Shown piece after piece: positions 8,959 to 17,721 of a stretch of DNA of 64,000 nucleotides. Made by a program: the position numbers and the translations under genes. A model generated the notes under the pieces. The model had not been told where the DNA came from and made no database searches. It worked only from the letters and a program-made list of their open reading frames with translations. Source of the DNA: Vibrio algivorus. Its GTDB lineage: Bacteria > Pseudomonadota > Gammaproteobacteria > Enterobacterales > Vibrionaceae. How positions within the stretch are numbered: position 1 is the stretch's first letter; each line of letters starts with the position of its first letter. The stretch covers positions 806,001 through 870,000 of the forward strand of contig NZ_AP018678.1 of assembly GCF_002218005.2 (NCBI RefSeq), read 5' to 3'.

Positions 8959-9801
8959 TTATGTTTTTCTATAAGGCACAAATGGGACTTTTTTGCTAAA
9001 TAGCTTTAGTGCTTGCCAATAAATACCTTGTAAAACTTTAAAGTTCATAAAAGGTAGTGTTAGCCAATCTAGCTTGCTGGCAGGTTGGCTTGTGTTTGAT
9101 TGCCTAGTTCTTAGTTGCCTAGTTTTTGATTGACTGGCTTTCATGTCCAGTTTACCTTTCATATCAAGCTTGCTAAGCGCCACCGTGGCATCAAATATTT
9201 TTTTACTCTGTTGGTCTTTGTCATGGTTTTCGATATGAACAAAGGCTTTGTCTTCTGGTGGATTTACTCGCCATTTATATTGCATATTCATTTGCATAAA
9301 AGGTGACACATGAAATGCTTTATCAGTCATTTTCTCGTTTTCGGTATTCACCAAGTACATGTCTACTAAATAATAGTGTCGTTGGTTCCATGGGGTATTG
9401 CTTACCTCAGCTAACATGTACTTGCAATTCCCTGATTTTTCAAAACAAAAGTAGAAATTAACCGGGCTAAAATACACACCAAAACAGCGACATTGGGCCA
9501 GCATTACTGCATTTTCACCGTCCCACTCGCCACCTAAATTAGCGACTTTGCTTTTAATACGTTGCAGCAATTCACCTGGTTCACTTTTAATGTAATCTTT
9601 TTGCGCAAAGCGAACCGGTTTGTACCATTGAGTGCCAAATGCCCAATGTTGATCATTCAAGCTATCGAGTTCGGCAACATTAATGCCCAGCATAGTAATC
9701 GGGTAGTTAAAGCTATGTAGAACCGGAGAAAAACGACGATGCCGCACCTTGCCTTTGTAGATACCATGTTGAAAATCGAAAGGTTGCGCTGTGGTCGTCA
9801 T
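8959..9801 (-). CDS. DUF1365 domain-containing protein
   Basis: A 280-residue protein with the DUF1365 pattern: GKVRHRRFSPVLHSF near the start, then GVYFSPVNFYFCF and LAEVSNTPWNQRHYYLV. The family occurs almost always next to Cfa-like methyltransferases and the FAD oxidoreductase found here, and has been proposed to act in fatty acid modification; the reaction is not settled. Residues about 210-240 hold a low-complexity stretch rich in K, Q, S and T that repeats the LDMKGK/LDMKAS and RQLRTRQ motifs and is probably a flexible linker. Its start overlaps the FAD gene by four bases (ATGA). Confidence 0.85.
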   Translation of the reverse strand: MTTTAQPFDFQHGIYKGKVRHRRFSPVLHSFNYPITMLGINVAELDSLNDQHWAFGTQWYKPVRFAQKDYIKSEPGELLQRIKSKVANLGGEWDGENAVMLAQCRCFGVYFSPVNFYFCFEKSGNCKYMLAEVSNTPWNQRHYYLVDMYLVNTENEKMTDKAFHVSPFMQMNMQYKWRVNPPEDKAFVHIENHDKDQQSKKIFDATVALSKLDMKGKLDMKASQSKTRQLRTRQSNTSQPASKLDWLTLPFMNFKVLQGIYWQALKLFSKKVPFVPYRKT

Positions 9802-11051
9802 AATGAAATACCAAAGCGTTGAGCGACTTCTACTGCACTGCGAACACCATCTTCATGAAAACCGTTATGCCAATAAGCACCGGCAAAATGCGTATTGTTT
9901 TTACCACATATTTCTAAGCGACGTTGTTGAGCGGCCAGACTGTTTTGATTAAAAATAGGATGCGAGTAGTTAAAAGTCTGAAGGATTTTGTTGGTATCAA
10001 TTCGGTCCGTGTTGTTGAGGGTCACGCAAAACGTGGTGTCCGATTCTAGTCCTTGTAGTATGTTCATGTTATAGGTGACACAAGCTGGGCGGTTTTGGTT
10101 TGAATCTAAATGATAATTCCAACTTGCCCATGCCAAGCGACGTTTCGGTAATAGATTGGTGTCGGTATGTAGCACGACTTGGTTATCTCGGTAGGGCATG
10201 CTAGATAGGATTTCTTGTTCTTGTGCATTAGAGTCACTTAATAAATGTAAAGCTTGATCGGAATGACAAGCAAATACCACTTCATCGAACTGCTTAGAGT
10301 GACCATCTTCAAACAGTAAAGTGACACCTGAATCGGTTCGAGAGACCGACTTTATTTGGCTATTCAATTCGATATTGTTTTCGAATGATTGAATAAGTGG
10401 ATAAATATATTGCTTTGAGCCACCAGGGATAACAAACCACTGCGGACGGTTTTGAATATCAAGTAGTCCGTGGTTATAGAAAAATCGCACAAAAAACTTG
10501 AGCTGAAATTGAGTCATTTCTACTAAGCTGCTTGACCAGATAGCTGCACCCATCGGTAGAATGTAGTTTTGGCTAAATGCCTGATTAAATTTATGTTGCT
10601 TGAGAAAGTCACCTAGAGTTAATTCGACATCGATATCATCTCGTTCATATAAAGCTTTACATAGTTTATTGAAGCGTAGAATTTCTAAGATTAAACGCCA
10701 GAAGCTTGGTTTGAATAGGTTTGAACGTTGAGCAAATAACGTATTGATAGTACTGCCGTTATATTCCAAGTTAGCACTAGGGTTCATCACGCTAAAGCTC
10801 ATTTCGGTTTTTTGTTCAGTAATACCCAATTGATTTAATAACTTAATAAAATTTGGGTAAGTGCGTTCGTTATAGACAATAAAACCAGTATCAATGGCAT
10901 AGCATTTACCATCGACTTCTATGTCTTTGGTTGCTGTATGCCCACCGATATAATTATTTTTTTCAAAAACGGTGACGTTATGCTCTCGGCTTAAAAGATA
11001 TGCTGAGGTTAAACCTGAAATACCGGAGCCAATGATCGCAATATTCTTCAT
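9798..11051 (-). CDS. NAD/FAD-binding oxidoreductase (amine oxidase-like flavoprotein)
   Basis: A 417-residue flavoprotein. The N-terminal Rossmann motif is IAIIGSGISGLTSAYLL, followed by VFEKNNYIGGHTAT, in which the GGH variant marks the predicted NAD/FAD-binding group that travels with Cfa and DUF1365. I chose ATG 11051 because it overlaps the SDR stop by one base (TAATG); the 24 extra residues of the longer reading are not conserved in character. In Rhodobacter sphaeroides, flavoproteins of this operon type act in furan fatty acid formation, a plausible but untested role here. Confidence 0.87.
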   Translation of the reverse strand: MKNIAIIGSGISGLTSAYLLSREHNVTVFEKNNYIGGHTATKDIEVDGKCYAIDTGFIVYNERTYPNFIKLLNQLGITEQKTEMSFSVMNPSANLEYNGSTINTLFAQRSNLFKPSFWRLILEILRFNKLCKALYERDDIDVELTLGDFLKQHKFNQAFSQNYILPMGAAIWSSSLVEMTQFQLKFFVRFFYNHGLLDIQNRPQWFVIPGGSKQYIYPLIQSFENNIELNSQIKSVSRTDSGVTLLFEDGHSKQFDEVVFACHSDQALHLLSDSNAQEQEILSSMPYRDNQVVLHTDTNLLPKRRLAWASWNYHLDSNQNRPACVTYNMNILQGLESDTTFCVTLNNTDRIDTNKILQTFNYSHPIFNQNSLAAQQRRLEICGKNNTHFAGAYWHNGFHEDGVRSAVEVAQRFGISL

Positions 11052-11782
11052 TATGAAGTCATCCTTGATGCTATTTTTTGCCATAAAAAGAAAGGTAATA
11101 AAGAAAGGGCCTTGAGTAACCAAGTGAATACTCTAGGAAAATGAATTTCGTTTTTATTGTTATTAATACCTTTGAAAATGATGTCAGCCGCCTTTTCTGG
11201 GGTAGTTAAAAATGGCATTGAGAAATCATTTTTATCTGTGAGCGGCGTTTTTACAAAGCCAGGATGGATCACACTGACATGAATATTGTCTTTTTTTAGA
11301 TCAATGCTTAAAGTTCGAGCTAGATACGTCGCAGCAGCTTTGGATGCACCATAAGCTTCTGCTCTAGGCAGAGGTAAAAAAGAAGCACTGGAGCTGGTTA
11401 TCGCTAAGTTGCCACTTTGCTTAACTAATGGAAGCCAAGCCTCTAAGCAATAACCAATTGCGATGACATTGGCAGTGATAACCCTTTCAAAAAGTGCGCC
11501 ATCAAAATGCTTGGCATCATCGATATATTCACAAGTGCCCGCATTGAGTAGCAATATATCTAATGCAGGTAATTGACTGACGCTCGCTTTAACCGCATTA
11601 AAATTGGTGATGTCACACAGTAGTGGCAGAATATTTGGGTGCAGTTCGCAAAGTTGCTGTAGCTTTTCGATACTACGCCCTCCTGCCCATACTTGATAAC
11701 CTGCACTTGCGTAATGCAGCGCTAAAGCACGCCCGATACCAGATGATGCACCAGTGATTAAAATGCTTGGTTGATTATTCAT
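11051..11782 (-). CDS. Short-chain dehydrogenase/reductase
   Basis: A 243-residue SDR with the NAD(P) motif TGASSGIGRALA near residue 10, NAG in LLLNAGTCEY, catalytic Ser in ITSSSASF, and YGASK (Tyr and Lys of the active site). PGFVKTPLT follows, as in classical SDRs. The substrate is unknown. It overlaps the NTF2-like gene upstream (ATGA) and the FAD gene downstream by one base, so it is in the translationally coupled core of the ChrR-sigma operon and presumably acts on lipid or an oxidised aldehyde. Confidence 0.9.
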   Translation of the reverse strand: MNNQPSILITGASSGIGRALALHYASAGYQVWAGGRSIEKLQQLCELHPNILPLLCDITNFNAVKASVSQLPALDILLLNAGTCEYIDDAKHFDGALFERVITANVIAIGYCLEAWLPLVKQSGNLAITSSSASFLPLPRAEAYGASKAAATYLARTLSIDLKKDNIHVSVIHPGFVKTPLTDKNDFSMPFLTTPEKAADIIFKGINNNKNEIHFPRVFTWLLKALSLLPFFLWQKIASRMTS

Positions 11783-12213
11783 GAGGTTGCCCTCTGCTTT
11801 ATGTATTTAATGCCTGTACCAATGATGGGAAGTTGTTCATAAAGCATGCTGCCAATATCGAAGTAATCTCGGTGGTGTGTAATTTTTTGCTCATCAAAGA
11901 TAAGGTGAGAGTGCCCATCAACCAGAATCAATTGGCCAGATTTGAGCTTAGGGTGCTGTAAATGCATAGTCCAATAAATGGCAGCTTGTTGGTCTTGGCA
12001 AAAAGAATCGTGAATATCAAAATGGCAGTGGATAACGTTGGCATACAGTTTTTCAAAGTAGTGATGTAGGCTATCTAGGCCACTAATTTGGTGTAGCGGA
12101 TCTTGAAATTGGATTGATGGATCATAGATATCCGCTAATAACTGCAAATTGTCTTTATTGAGTTTTTGGTAAGTCTCGATAAAGCTGGAAATCCGTTCCG
12201 AAGCCTGCATCAT
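11779..12213 (-). CDS. NTF2-like / SnoaL-like protein
   Basis: A 144-residue protein with the small alpha+beta fold pattern of nuclear transport factor 2-like proteins: an N-terminal helix, then YDPSIQFQDPLHQISG, and DGHSHLIFDEQKITHHRDYFDIG near the end. Members bind small hydrophobic ligands or act as isomerases or hydrolases; no catalytic role can be assigned. A GGAG lies 7 bases before the ATGATG start. The gene is 17 bases after photolyase and overlaps the SDR gene by four bases. Confidence 0.8.
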   Translation of the reverse strand: MMQASERISSFIETYQKLNKDNLQLLADIYDPSIQFQDPLHQISGLDSLHHYFEKLYANVIHCHFDIHDSFCQDQQAAIYWTMHLQHPKLKSGQLILVDGHSHLIFDEQKITHHRDYFDIGSMLYEQLPIIGTGIKYIKQRATS

Positions 12214-12230
12214 GTGGTGTCTCCTTATTG

Positions 12231-13613
12231 CTATCCTGCTTTATAGAAACTTAGCGCCTGCTGTCTTGCGGTGGGGTGGTCGACAATCGCTGGCCAATAA
12301 GTATCCATACTGTGTTGCTTTAAGTAAGTGTGCGGAAAATGCAAATGTTTTAAGGGTACATTCTCCAGCTCTGGTAAGTACTTACGGATGAAGCTGCCAT
12401 CTGGATCATATTTTTCACTTTGCGTGATCGGATTAAATATTCGAAAGTAAGGTTGCGCATCACAACCTGTGCCCGCGGCCCATTGCCAACCACCATTGTT
12501 GGCACTGAGATCGCCATCAATTAAGTGTTGCATAAAAAACGTTTCACCTAGTCGCCAATCTACGAGGCAATGTTTGGTGAGAAAGCTTGCGACAATCATT
12601 CTTAAGCGATTATGCATCCAACCGGTTTGTACTAACTGTCTCATTGCGGCATCGACTATCGGATAACCGGTTTTGGCTTGTTGCCAGGCGGCTAATAATT
12701 CAGGAGCATTGGGCCAAGGTAAATGGTCGTATTTGTCATTGAAATTATGATGCTTGTTTAGCTTTGGAAAGTGATGCAACAAATGACGATAAAAATCACG
12801 CCACGCCAATTCGTTGAGCCAACTCCCTTGCGGCTGTGAAATCACTTCTAAAGCATTGGGGTAATGGTGAGAGAGTTCAGCAAACACGCGTTTTGCACTG
12901 ATTGCACCAATCGCTAAGTAGGGAGATAAACCAGAAGTTCCTTTTATCGCCGGGTAGTCTCGGTCTTGATGGTAGTCTTGGTATTTAGTGGTTAGAAAAT
13001 TCGGAAGCACTTGCTGCAATACGGTATTCGCCAAAGGCCACTTGGTAGAATCTTGCTTAGTAATGTTAAACGTAATGACAGGGTTGCTAACAGGTTTTAA
13101 TGATGGCAAGGAAACTTGTAAAGGAGCGGCATGGGTTCTTGCTAATGAACTTGCCCACGCTTTTTTAAATGGCGTAAATACTTTGTACATTTCGTTCTGA
13201 CCATTGAGAACAGCGCCTTTAGAGACAATCACGTCAGATTCAAACAGCGTTAAGGATAAGCCATGATCTAATAAAACTTGGTCACGCTGTTGTTCATTAA
13301 GTTCAACTTCTTGATTAGCAAAAATATTTTCAATACGTTGCTGCTGACAATATGCGATGAGCGCTTGTGCTTGCTCGGCAAAGTCACTGGCTTCAATGTG
13401 TTTAAAATGAATGCCATGCAAACCTAGTTGCTGTGACAGTAAGTTGATATGTCTTTCAATCAAATCAATTTTTATTGGTGCCATATCATGCTGTTGCCAT
13501 TGTAAAGGCGTGGAAATAAACAAAGCGTGAAATGGCTTACCCGCTTTTATAGCGTGGTATAGGGCTGGGTTATCGTCGACTCTCAGATCATTGCGAAACC
13601 AAACAAGATTCAT
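12231..13613 (-). CDS. phrB: Deoxyribodipyrimidine photolyase
   Basis: A 460-residue class I CPD photolyase that repairs UV pyrimidine dimers using blue light, with FAD and an antenna pigment. The start NLVWFRNDLRVDDNPAL is the photolyase N-terminal signature. The C-terminal FAD domain shows WLNELAWRDFYRHLL, PIVDAAMRQLVQTGWMHNR and LIDGDLSANNGGWQW. Its place behind an ECF sigma/ChrR pair fits light-driven stress control, as seen for photolyases in other ChrR regulons. Confidence 0.95.
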   Translation of the reverse strand: MNLVWFRNDLRVDDNPALYHAIKAGKPFHALFISTPLQWQQHDMAPIKIDLIERHINLLSQQLGLHGIHFKHIEASDFAEQAQALIAYCQQQRIENIFANQEVELNEQQRDQVLLDHGLSLTLFESDVIVSKGAVLNGQNEMYKVFTPFKKAWASSLARTHAAPLQVSLPSLKPVSNPVITFNITKQDSTKWPLANTVLQQVLPNFLTTKYQDYHQDRDYPAIKGTSGLSPYLAIGAISAKRVFAELSHHYPNALEVISQPQGSWLNELAWRDFYRHLLHHFPKLNKHHNFNDKYDHLPWPNAPELLAAWQQAKTGYPIVDAAMRQLVQTGWMHNRLRMIVASFLTKHCLVDWRLGETFFMQHLIDGDLSANNGGWQWAAGTGCDAQPYFRIFNPITQSEKYDPDGSFIRKYLPELENVPLKHLHFPHTYLKQHSMDTYWPAIVDHPTARQQALSFYKAG

Positions 13614-13662
13614 GGTTTACCTTTTTGCTGATAAATTTTTTATATAAAGAAAAACAACAATT

Positions 13663-14613
13663 TCAGATGTAGCGCAATTTAAGCTCTTGTGGGTAGGGTG
13701 ATAAATACACTTGAGCCGCTAAATATTGTTGAGGAAATTCTTTTAGATAATGATTAATCAAAGTGAGTGGCACCAATAAGGGAACTAACCCGGCACGGAA
13801 GTCATTAATATGAGTGGATAGCTCGCTTTTTTGCTGTTTTGTTAGGACTTTTTTGAAGTAGCCTTGCAGGTGTTGCAGCGTATTGGTGTGGCTTTTATGC
13901 GTTGCCACATGCTTTAACCCCGACATTAATAACGTAATATATTGTTGTGCCATTTCTTCTAGTGTGAGATCAGCACGGGCAAGTAGGCGGCCGGTTTCTT
14001 TATAGCTAATGAGATGGTGACTCATTAGCAAATATTTACGTTCGCTATGAAACTCAATTAGTTTGTGTTTAGTTAACCCAGAGGCTAATAAATCTTGCCA
14101 ATGGCGATAGGTAAACACACGAATCATAAAGTTCTCCCGTAGTGCCGGATCCATTAAACGACCGTTTTCTTCACAAGGTAGATTCGGATTAAGCGTCATG
14201 ATTTGTTTGGCGAATAAGCCTATGCCAGAGGCGGTACTGCCTTTACCGTCTTCTTGATAAACTTTTACTCTTTCCATGCCACAACTCGGGCTTTTTTGAC
14301 AAAAAATAAATCCACTAAGGTGATCGATTTTACTGGCCACTGTTTGACCGTACTTGATTAAGTCTTGTGTGACATCGCCATCTCCATCAGGACGGCTGAC
14401 ATGTATTTCGTCACCTAGTTGAACCTGACGAATGGTGGGGCGGGGGATTGGCAAGCCAATCGCTACTTCTGGGCAAAAAGTTTGGTAGTTAACAAAAGGA
14501 GCGAGTTGACTCATACAAAAATCAGAACGCTTGTGTCCTTTATCAAAGCGCACTTGCTCTCCGGCGACACAGGCACTAATTCCAATTTGCGGCTTTTGTT
14601 CTGGTTGTTTCAT
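13663..14613 (-). CDS. DUF523 and DUF1722 domain protein (YbgA-like)
   Basis: A 316-residue two-domain protein. The N-terminal DUF523 part has IGISACVAGEQVRFDKGHKRS, and a later CQKSPSCGMERVKVY segment with conserved Cys residues. The C-terminal half (from about residue 190) resembles E. coli YbgA (DUF1722). YbgA-type genes lie beside photolyase in E. coli and Vibrio, as here. The function is not established. The gene is 49 bases upstream of phrB and 40 bases after chrR, consistent with one transcript. Confidence 0.85.
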   Translation of the reverse strand: MKQPEQKPQIGISACVAGEQVRFDKGHKRSDFCMSQLAPFVNYQTFCPEVAIGLPIPRPTIRQVQLGDEIHVSRPDGDGDVTQDLIKYGQTVASKIDHLSGFIFCQKSPSCGMERVKVYQEDGKGSTASGIGLFAKQIMTLNPNLPCEENGRLMDPALRENFMIRVFTYRHWQDLLASGLTKHKLIEFHSERKYLLMSHHLISYKETGRLLARADLTLEEMAQQYITLLMSGLKHVATHKSHTNTLQHLQGYFKKVLTKQQKSELSTHINDFRAGLVPLLVPLTLINHYLKEFPQQYLAAQVYLSPYPQELKLRYI

Positions 14614-14653
14614 GCTATGGCTACTCCTTGCTGCCTAGTAAAATCAACGGAGG

Positions 14654-15325
14654 TTAATAAATAAATTGCCCGATAGGGTTCAGTAGCTTTGAAATCCCTT
14701 GAGTAAATTGCAACGCATCATTTGATACCGTGAAGCATAAGCACCCGGTTGTGGTCGTTGGAGTATGCTCATGTTCTCCGGTTAGCCAAATAAAATCACC
14801 TTTTTGATACTTACCCATTTCATCTTCAAATTCACCATCAAGTAATAATGTTAGTTCAAACCCTCTATGGGTATGCATAGGAACACTACCACCGGGTTCA
14901 ATATGTAATAAGCTGGTTTTAAGACTACCTTCCTGTAAGTCAATTCGAGAACGAGTCAGTTTGCCGAGCTTTTGCGGTTTTTGTAGTACCAGAGATTGTA
15001 GTGCTCTTGGCAAGGTGTAGTGCTGGCCTTTAAATTCTATAGTCTGTTCTGCTGTTTCGGTGGTATCAAACAAGGTATCTAATAGAGCATCATCTTGAGT
15101 GATTTGCGCGATCATATCAGCGAAATCATCTTCATGATCTTGCTGAGAAGGTGTCGATGACGGTGTAGTGAATTCCTGCTGAGCAGCTTGTTGAGTAATG
15201 CGATCGGCAAGGGTTTGACAGTCATGACATAATTCAAGATGGGCTGCGACGGCGATGCTCAATGATGCTGGTAGCTCACCACTTGCGAAAACGGTCATTA
15301 ATTCATGTGTTGGATGGTGTCTCAT
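14654..15325 (-). CDS. chrR: ChrR-type zinc anti-sigma factor with cupin domain
   Basis: The cognate anti-sigma factor of the ECF sigma encoded just upstream. The N-terminal zinc-binding domain has H7, H29, C33 and C36 (the HxxxCxxC pattern), matching known ChrR zinc ligands. The C-terminal cupin domain has MHTHRGFELTLLLDGEF and GEHEHTP with metal-binding His and Glu. In Rhodobacter sphaeroides ChrR, the cupin domain is needed for the response to singlet oxygen and the N-terminal domain holds the sigma factor inactive. Its start overlaps the sigma gene by four bases (ATGA), which would keep synthesis balanced. Confidence 0.92.
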   Translation of the reverse strand: MRHHPTHELMTVFASGELPASLSIAVAAHLELCHDCQTLADRITQQAAQQEFTTPSSTPSQQDHEDDFADMIAQITQDDALLDTLFDTTETAEQTIEFKGQHYTLPRALQSLVLQKPQKLGKLTRSRIDLQEGSLKTSLLHIEPGGSVPMHTHRGFELTLLLDGEFEDEMGKYQKGDFIWLTGEHEHTPTTTTGCLCFTVSNDALQFTQGISKLLNPIGQFIY

Positions 15326-15960
15326 GAATTTTCTCCCATAAGATGTTTCAATTTAGCGATTGCCAGTCTTAAACGTGATTTCACAGTGCCTAAAGGAATA
15401 TTAAACTGGGTAGCGAGTTGCTCTTGTGATAGATCCTTGAAGTATATGCCTTCAATCAATTGGCGTTGATCATGAGAAAGTCGACTAAGGTATCGCTCAA
15501 TTTTCTTACTCATTAAGTGGTCATCAAAACTGAGGGTTTCGGTTGTTTCTGCTTCAACGAGTGGCCAAATATCATCACTTAGTTGATCTTCTTTGTGAGT
15601 GCGCATTTTACGGAGCATGTCGAAAGAAGTGTTACGCATTATGGTGTATACCCAAGTGGTGGCAGCGCCTTTTTCCATGTCGAATAAATGAGCTTTACGC
15701 CACACATTCGTCATGGTGTCTTGTAATAATTCTTTAGCCGTTTCAGGGTTATTGAATTGTTTGATGCCAAAACGCTGTATTTTAGGCGCAAACCAAATAA
15801 ACAGACGTTGAAAAGCCTGCTTGTCTCTTTGATTGGCAATATCACATAACCACTGCTCTAGCGGTGGTGTCACTTCATTATGGTCGTTGATTTCCGCTCT
15901 CATTGTTATCTTCTTGCCAGCGTGTTTTTGAACACCTAGCTGTTGAATGACTGGATACAT
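15322..15960 (-). CDS. ECF sigma factor of the RpoE/ChrR (ECF11-like) group
   Basis: A 212-residue ECF sigma factor. Region 2 is visible in FIWFAPKIQRFG through TTWVYTIMRNTSFDMLR, and region 4 in LSHDQRQLIEGIYFKDLSQEQ and the helix-turn-helix LGTVKSRLRLAIAKLK. It heads the ten-gene operon and lies before chrR. The start at 15960 gives a short leader from the predicted promoter; ATG 15903 (MRAEIN), preceded by AAGAAG, is an alternative that removes 19 residues. It is expected to activate its own operon in response to singlet oxygen or organic peroxides. Confidence 0.92.
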   Translation of the reverse strand: MYPVIQQLGVQKHAGKKITMRAEINDHNEVTPPLEQWLCDIANQRDKQAFQRLFIWFAPKIQRFGIKQFNNPETAKELLQDTMTNVWRKAHLFDMEKGAATTWVYTIMRNTSFDMLRKMRTHKEDQLSDDIWPLVEAETTETLSFDDHLMSKKIERYLSRLSHDQRQLIEGIYFKDLSQEQLATQFNIPLGTVKSRLRLAIAKLKHLMGENS

Positions 15961-15991
15961 AATGACAAATACCTAATAACAATTGATACCT

Positions 15992-16021
15992 GTATTACGT
16001 GTGTGATTAATAATGGGATCA
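15992..16021 (-). promoter_or_regulatory. Candidate ECF (TGATCC-type) promoter of the sigma-chrR operon
   Basis: On the minus strand TGATCC (16021-16016) is followed after 18 bases by TAATAC (15997-15992). TGATCC is the -35 element known for Rhodobacter RpoE/ChrR-type sigma factors. The site is 31 bases upstream of the sigma start, as expected for autoregulation. Confidence 0.65.
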
Positions 16022-16310
16022 CTTTTATTTTTTTATGATTGGGTATATAGCCAACTTTGACTCAAATCATTAAAACCTCAGTTGATAACCACTATACCTC
16101 TTTAGGGTTATGGGTATGATATGTCAGTCCGTTATTATCGATAAGGGATTTATACCTGACGTTGTGTTTTTATTCACAGAATAAGCCGTATTTTGGTTAT
16201 TTTTGTGATTACCTGAACATTCGTTAGATGCTTTACATGTTAACTCTTCCGAGAGTGTTTTCCTGTGGTAACATAAGCGCCCCCTTAACTTTAACTATAG
16301 ATGAAGATAT
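16022..16310. other. Intergenic region between the sigma/chrR operon and ccm operon
   Basis: AT-rich divergent region with no open reading frame of note. It must hold the ccmA promoter; the sequence just before ccmA has CTATAGATGAAGAT, which serves as ribosome binding site. No riboswitch-like or repeat structure was found. Confidence 0.5.
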
Positions 16311-16931
16311 ATGCTGGAAGTGCGTGATTTAACAGCGATTCGTGATGACAGAGAATTATTTGAGTCAATAAGCTTTTCTGTGTCAGCTGGTGATCTCGTC
16401 CAGGTTGAGGGTCGTAATGGTTCGGGCAAAACCACGATGCTGCGAATTATTACTGGTTTAGGTGATAGTGAAGCCGGAAGAATTATTTGGAAAGGCGTTG
16501 AAACTCGTAAAGACCGCGATGCCTTTCATCAAGATTTATTATTTATCGGACATCAAACTGGTGTCAAAAAAGAACTGACTGCATTTGAGAATCTTTCATT
16601 TTATCAGAAACTAAATGGCTCAACAGACGTCACAGAAGATGACATTTGGATGGCGTTGGCCAAAGTTGGCTTGGCAGGTAAAGAAGATATTCCAGCGGGT
16701 AAGTTATCGGCAGGGCAACAACGACGTGTAGCACTAGCACGTTTATGGTTAAGCCGTCACCCACTTTGGATTTTAGATGAGCCATTGACTGCCATCGATA
16801 AGCAAGGCATTAAAGTGATTGAAGCTTTGTTTATGGAGCATACGCAGAAGGGAGGGATGGTACTGTTTACCACTCACCAAGATATGTTTGCCGAAATGGA
16901 TCAACTTAAAACCATTCGGTTGGGAGAGTAA
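16311..16931 (+). CDS. ccmA: Cytochrome c maturation ATPase CcmA
   Basis: ATP-binding subunit of the CcmABCD complex, which uses ATP to release haem-loaded CcmE. 206 residues. Walker A GRNGSGKTT (about 34-42), signature LSAGQQRR and Walker B LWILDEPLTAID are intact. It is the first gene of a nine-gene ccm operon and is separated from ccmB by three bases. Confidence 0.96.
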   Translation: MLEVRDLTAIRDDRELFESISFSVSAGDLVQVEGRNGSGKTTMLRIITGLGDSEAGRIIWKGVETRKDRDAFHQDLLFIGHQTGVKKELTAFENLSFYQKLNGSTDVTEDDIWMALAKVGLAGKEDIPAGKLSAGQQRRVALARLWLSRHPLWILDEPLTAIDKQGIKVIEALFMEHTQKGGMVLFTTHQDMFAEMDQLKTIRLGE

Positions 16932-16934
16932 ATA

Positions 16935-17603
16935 ATGATCTCAAGTATGCTGGCCATTATTCGTCGCGAGTTATTAATTGCTTATCGTCGTCAAGCCGAT
17001 GTATTTAACCCTCTGTGGTTCTTTATTATTGTTATTACGCTTTTTCCTTTAAGTATAGGTCCAGAGCCGAATTTGTTAGCACGTATTGCAGCTGGCATCA
17101 TTTGGGTAGCAGCATTGCTTTCGGCTCTGTTATCTTTAGAGCGCTTATTTCGAGATGATTTTAATGATGGGGCATTAGAGCAATTAATGCTATTGCCAAT
17201 TCCTTTGCCATTAGTGGTGATCTCTAAAGTGATTGCTCATTGGTTGTTAACCGGGTTGCCTTTAATTTTAATTAGTCCGTTACTCGCGGTCCTGTTATCG
17301 CTAGATTTTCAGACTTGGTTGGCTGTGGTGGTTACCTTACTACTTGGTACGCCGACCTTAAGTTTTATTGGTGCGATTGGTGTTGGGCTAACGGTGGGGC
17401 TACAAAAAGGTGGTGTACTGTTAAGCTTGCTGGTTTTACCTTTATACATTCCGGTTCTTATTTTTGCCACTTCTGCAATTGAAGCCGCGACAAGTGGTTT
17501 TGGTTATTCAGGTCAACTAGCGATTCTGGGGGCAATGTTACTTGGCGCAGCAACTTTGACTCCATTTGCGATTAGCGCATCGTTACGCATCAGTGTGAAT
17601 TAA
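16935..17603 (+). CDS. ccmB: Haem exporter permease CcmB
   Basis: Membrane subunit of the CcmABCD complex. 222 residues with six hydrophobic segments; the N-terminal IIRRELLIAYRRQADVFNPLWFF and the segment LLSLERLFRDDFNDGALEQL are family signatures. It associates with CcmA in the inner membrane. ATG 16947 is a possible shorter start. It is followed by a 118-base gap before ccmC. Confidence 0.96.
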   Translation: MISSMLAIIRRELLIAYRRQADVFNPLWFFIIVITLFPLSIGPEPNLLARIAAGIIWVAALLSALLSLERLFRDDFNDGALEQLMLLPIPLPLVVISKVIAHWLLTGLPLILISPLLAVLLSLDFQTWLAVVVTLLLGTPTLSFIGAIGVGLTVGLQKGGVLLSLLVLPLYIPVLIFATSAIEAATSGFGYSGQLAILGAMLLGAATLTPFAISASLRISVN

Positions 17604-17721
17604 TAATAAATCCATTAATGATAAATGGTGCTTGTGGTGGATCAACGGCAAGCGAATATGATTTAAGTTAAAAATTATAAAGTAGAGCAAACATAGCCTA
17701 CAAAACAAAGTGAGAAGCAAA

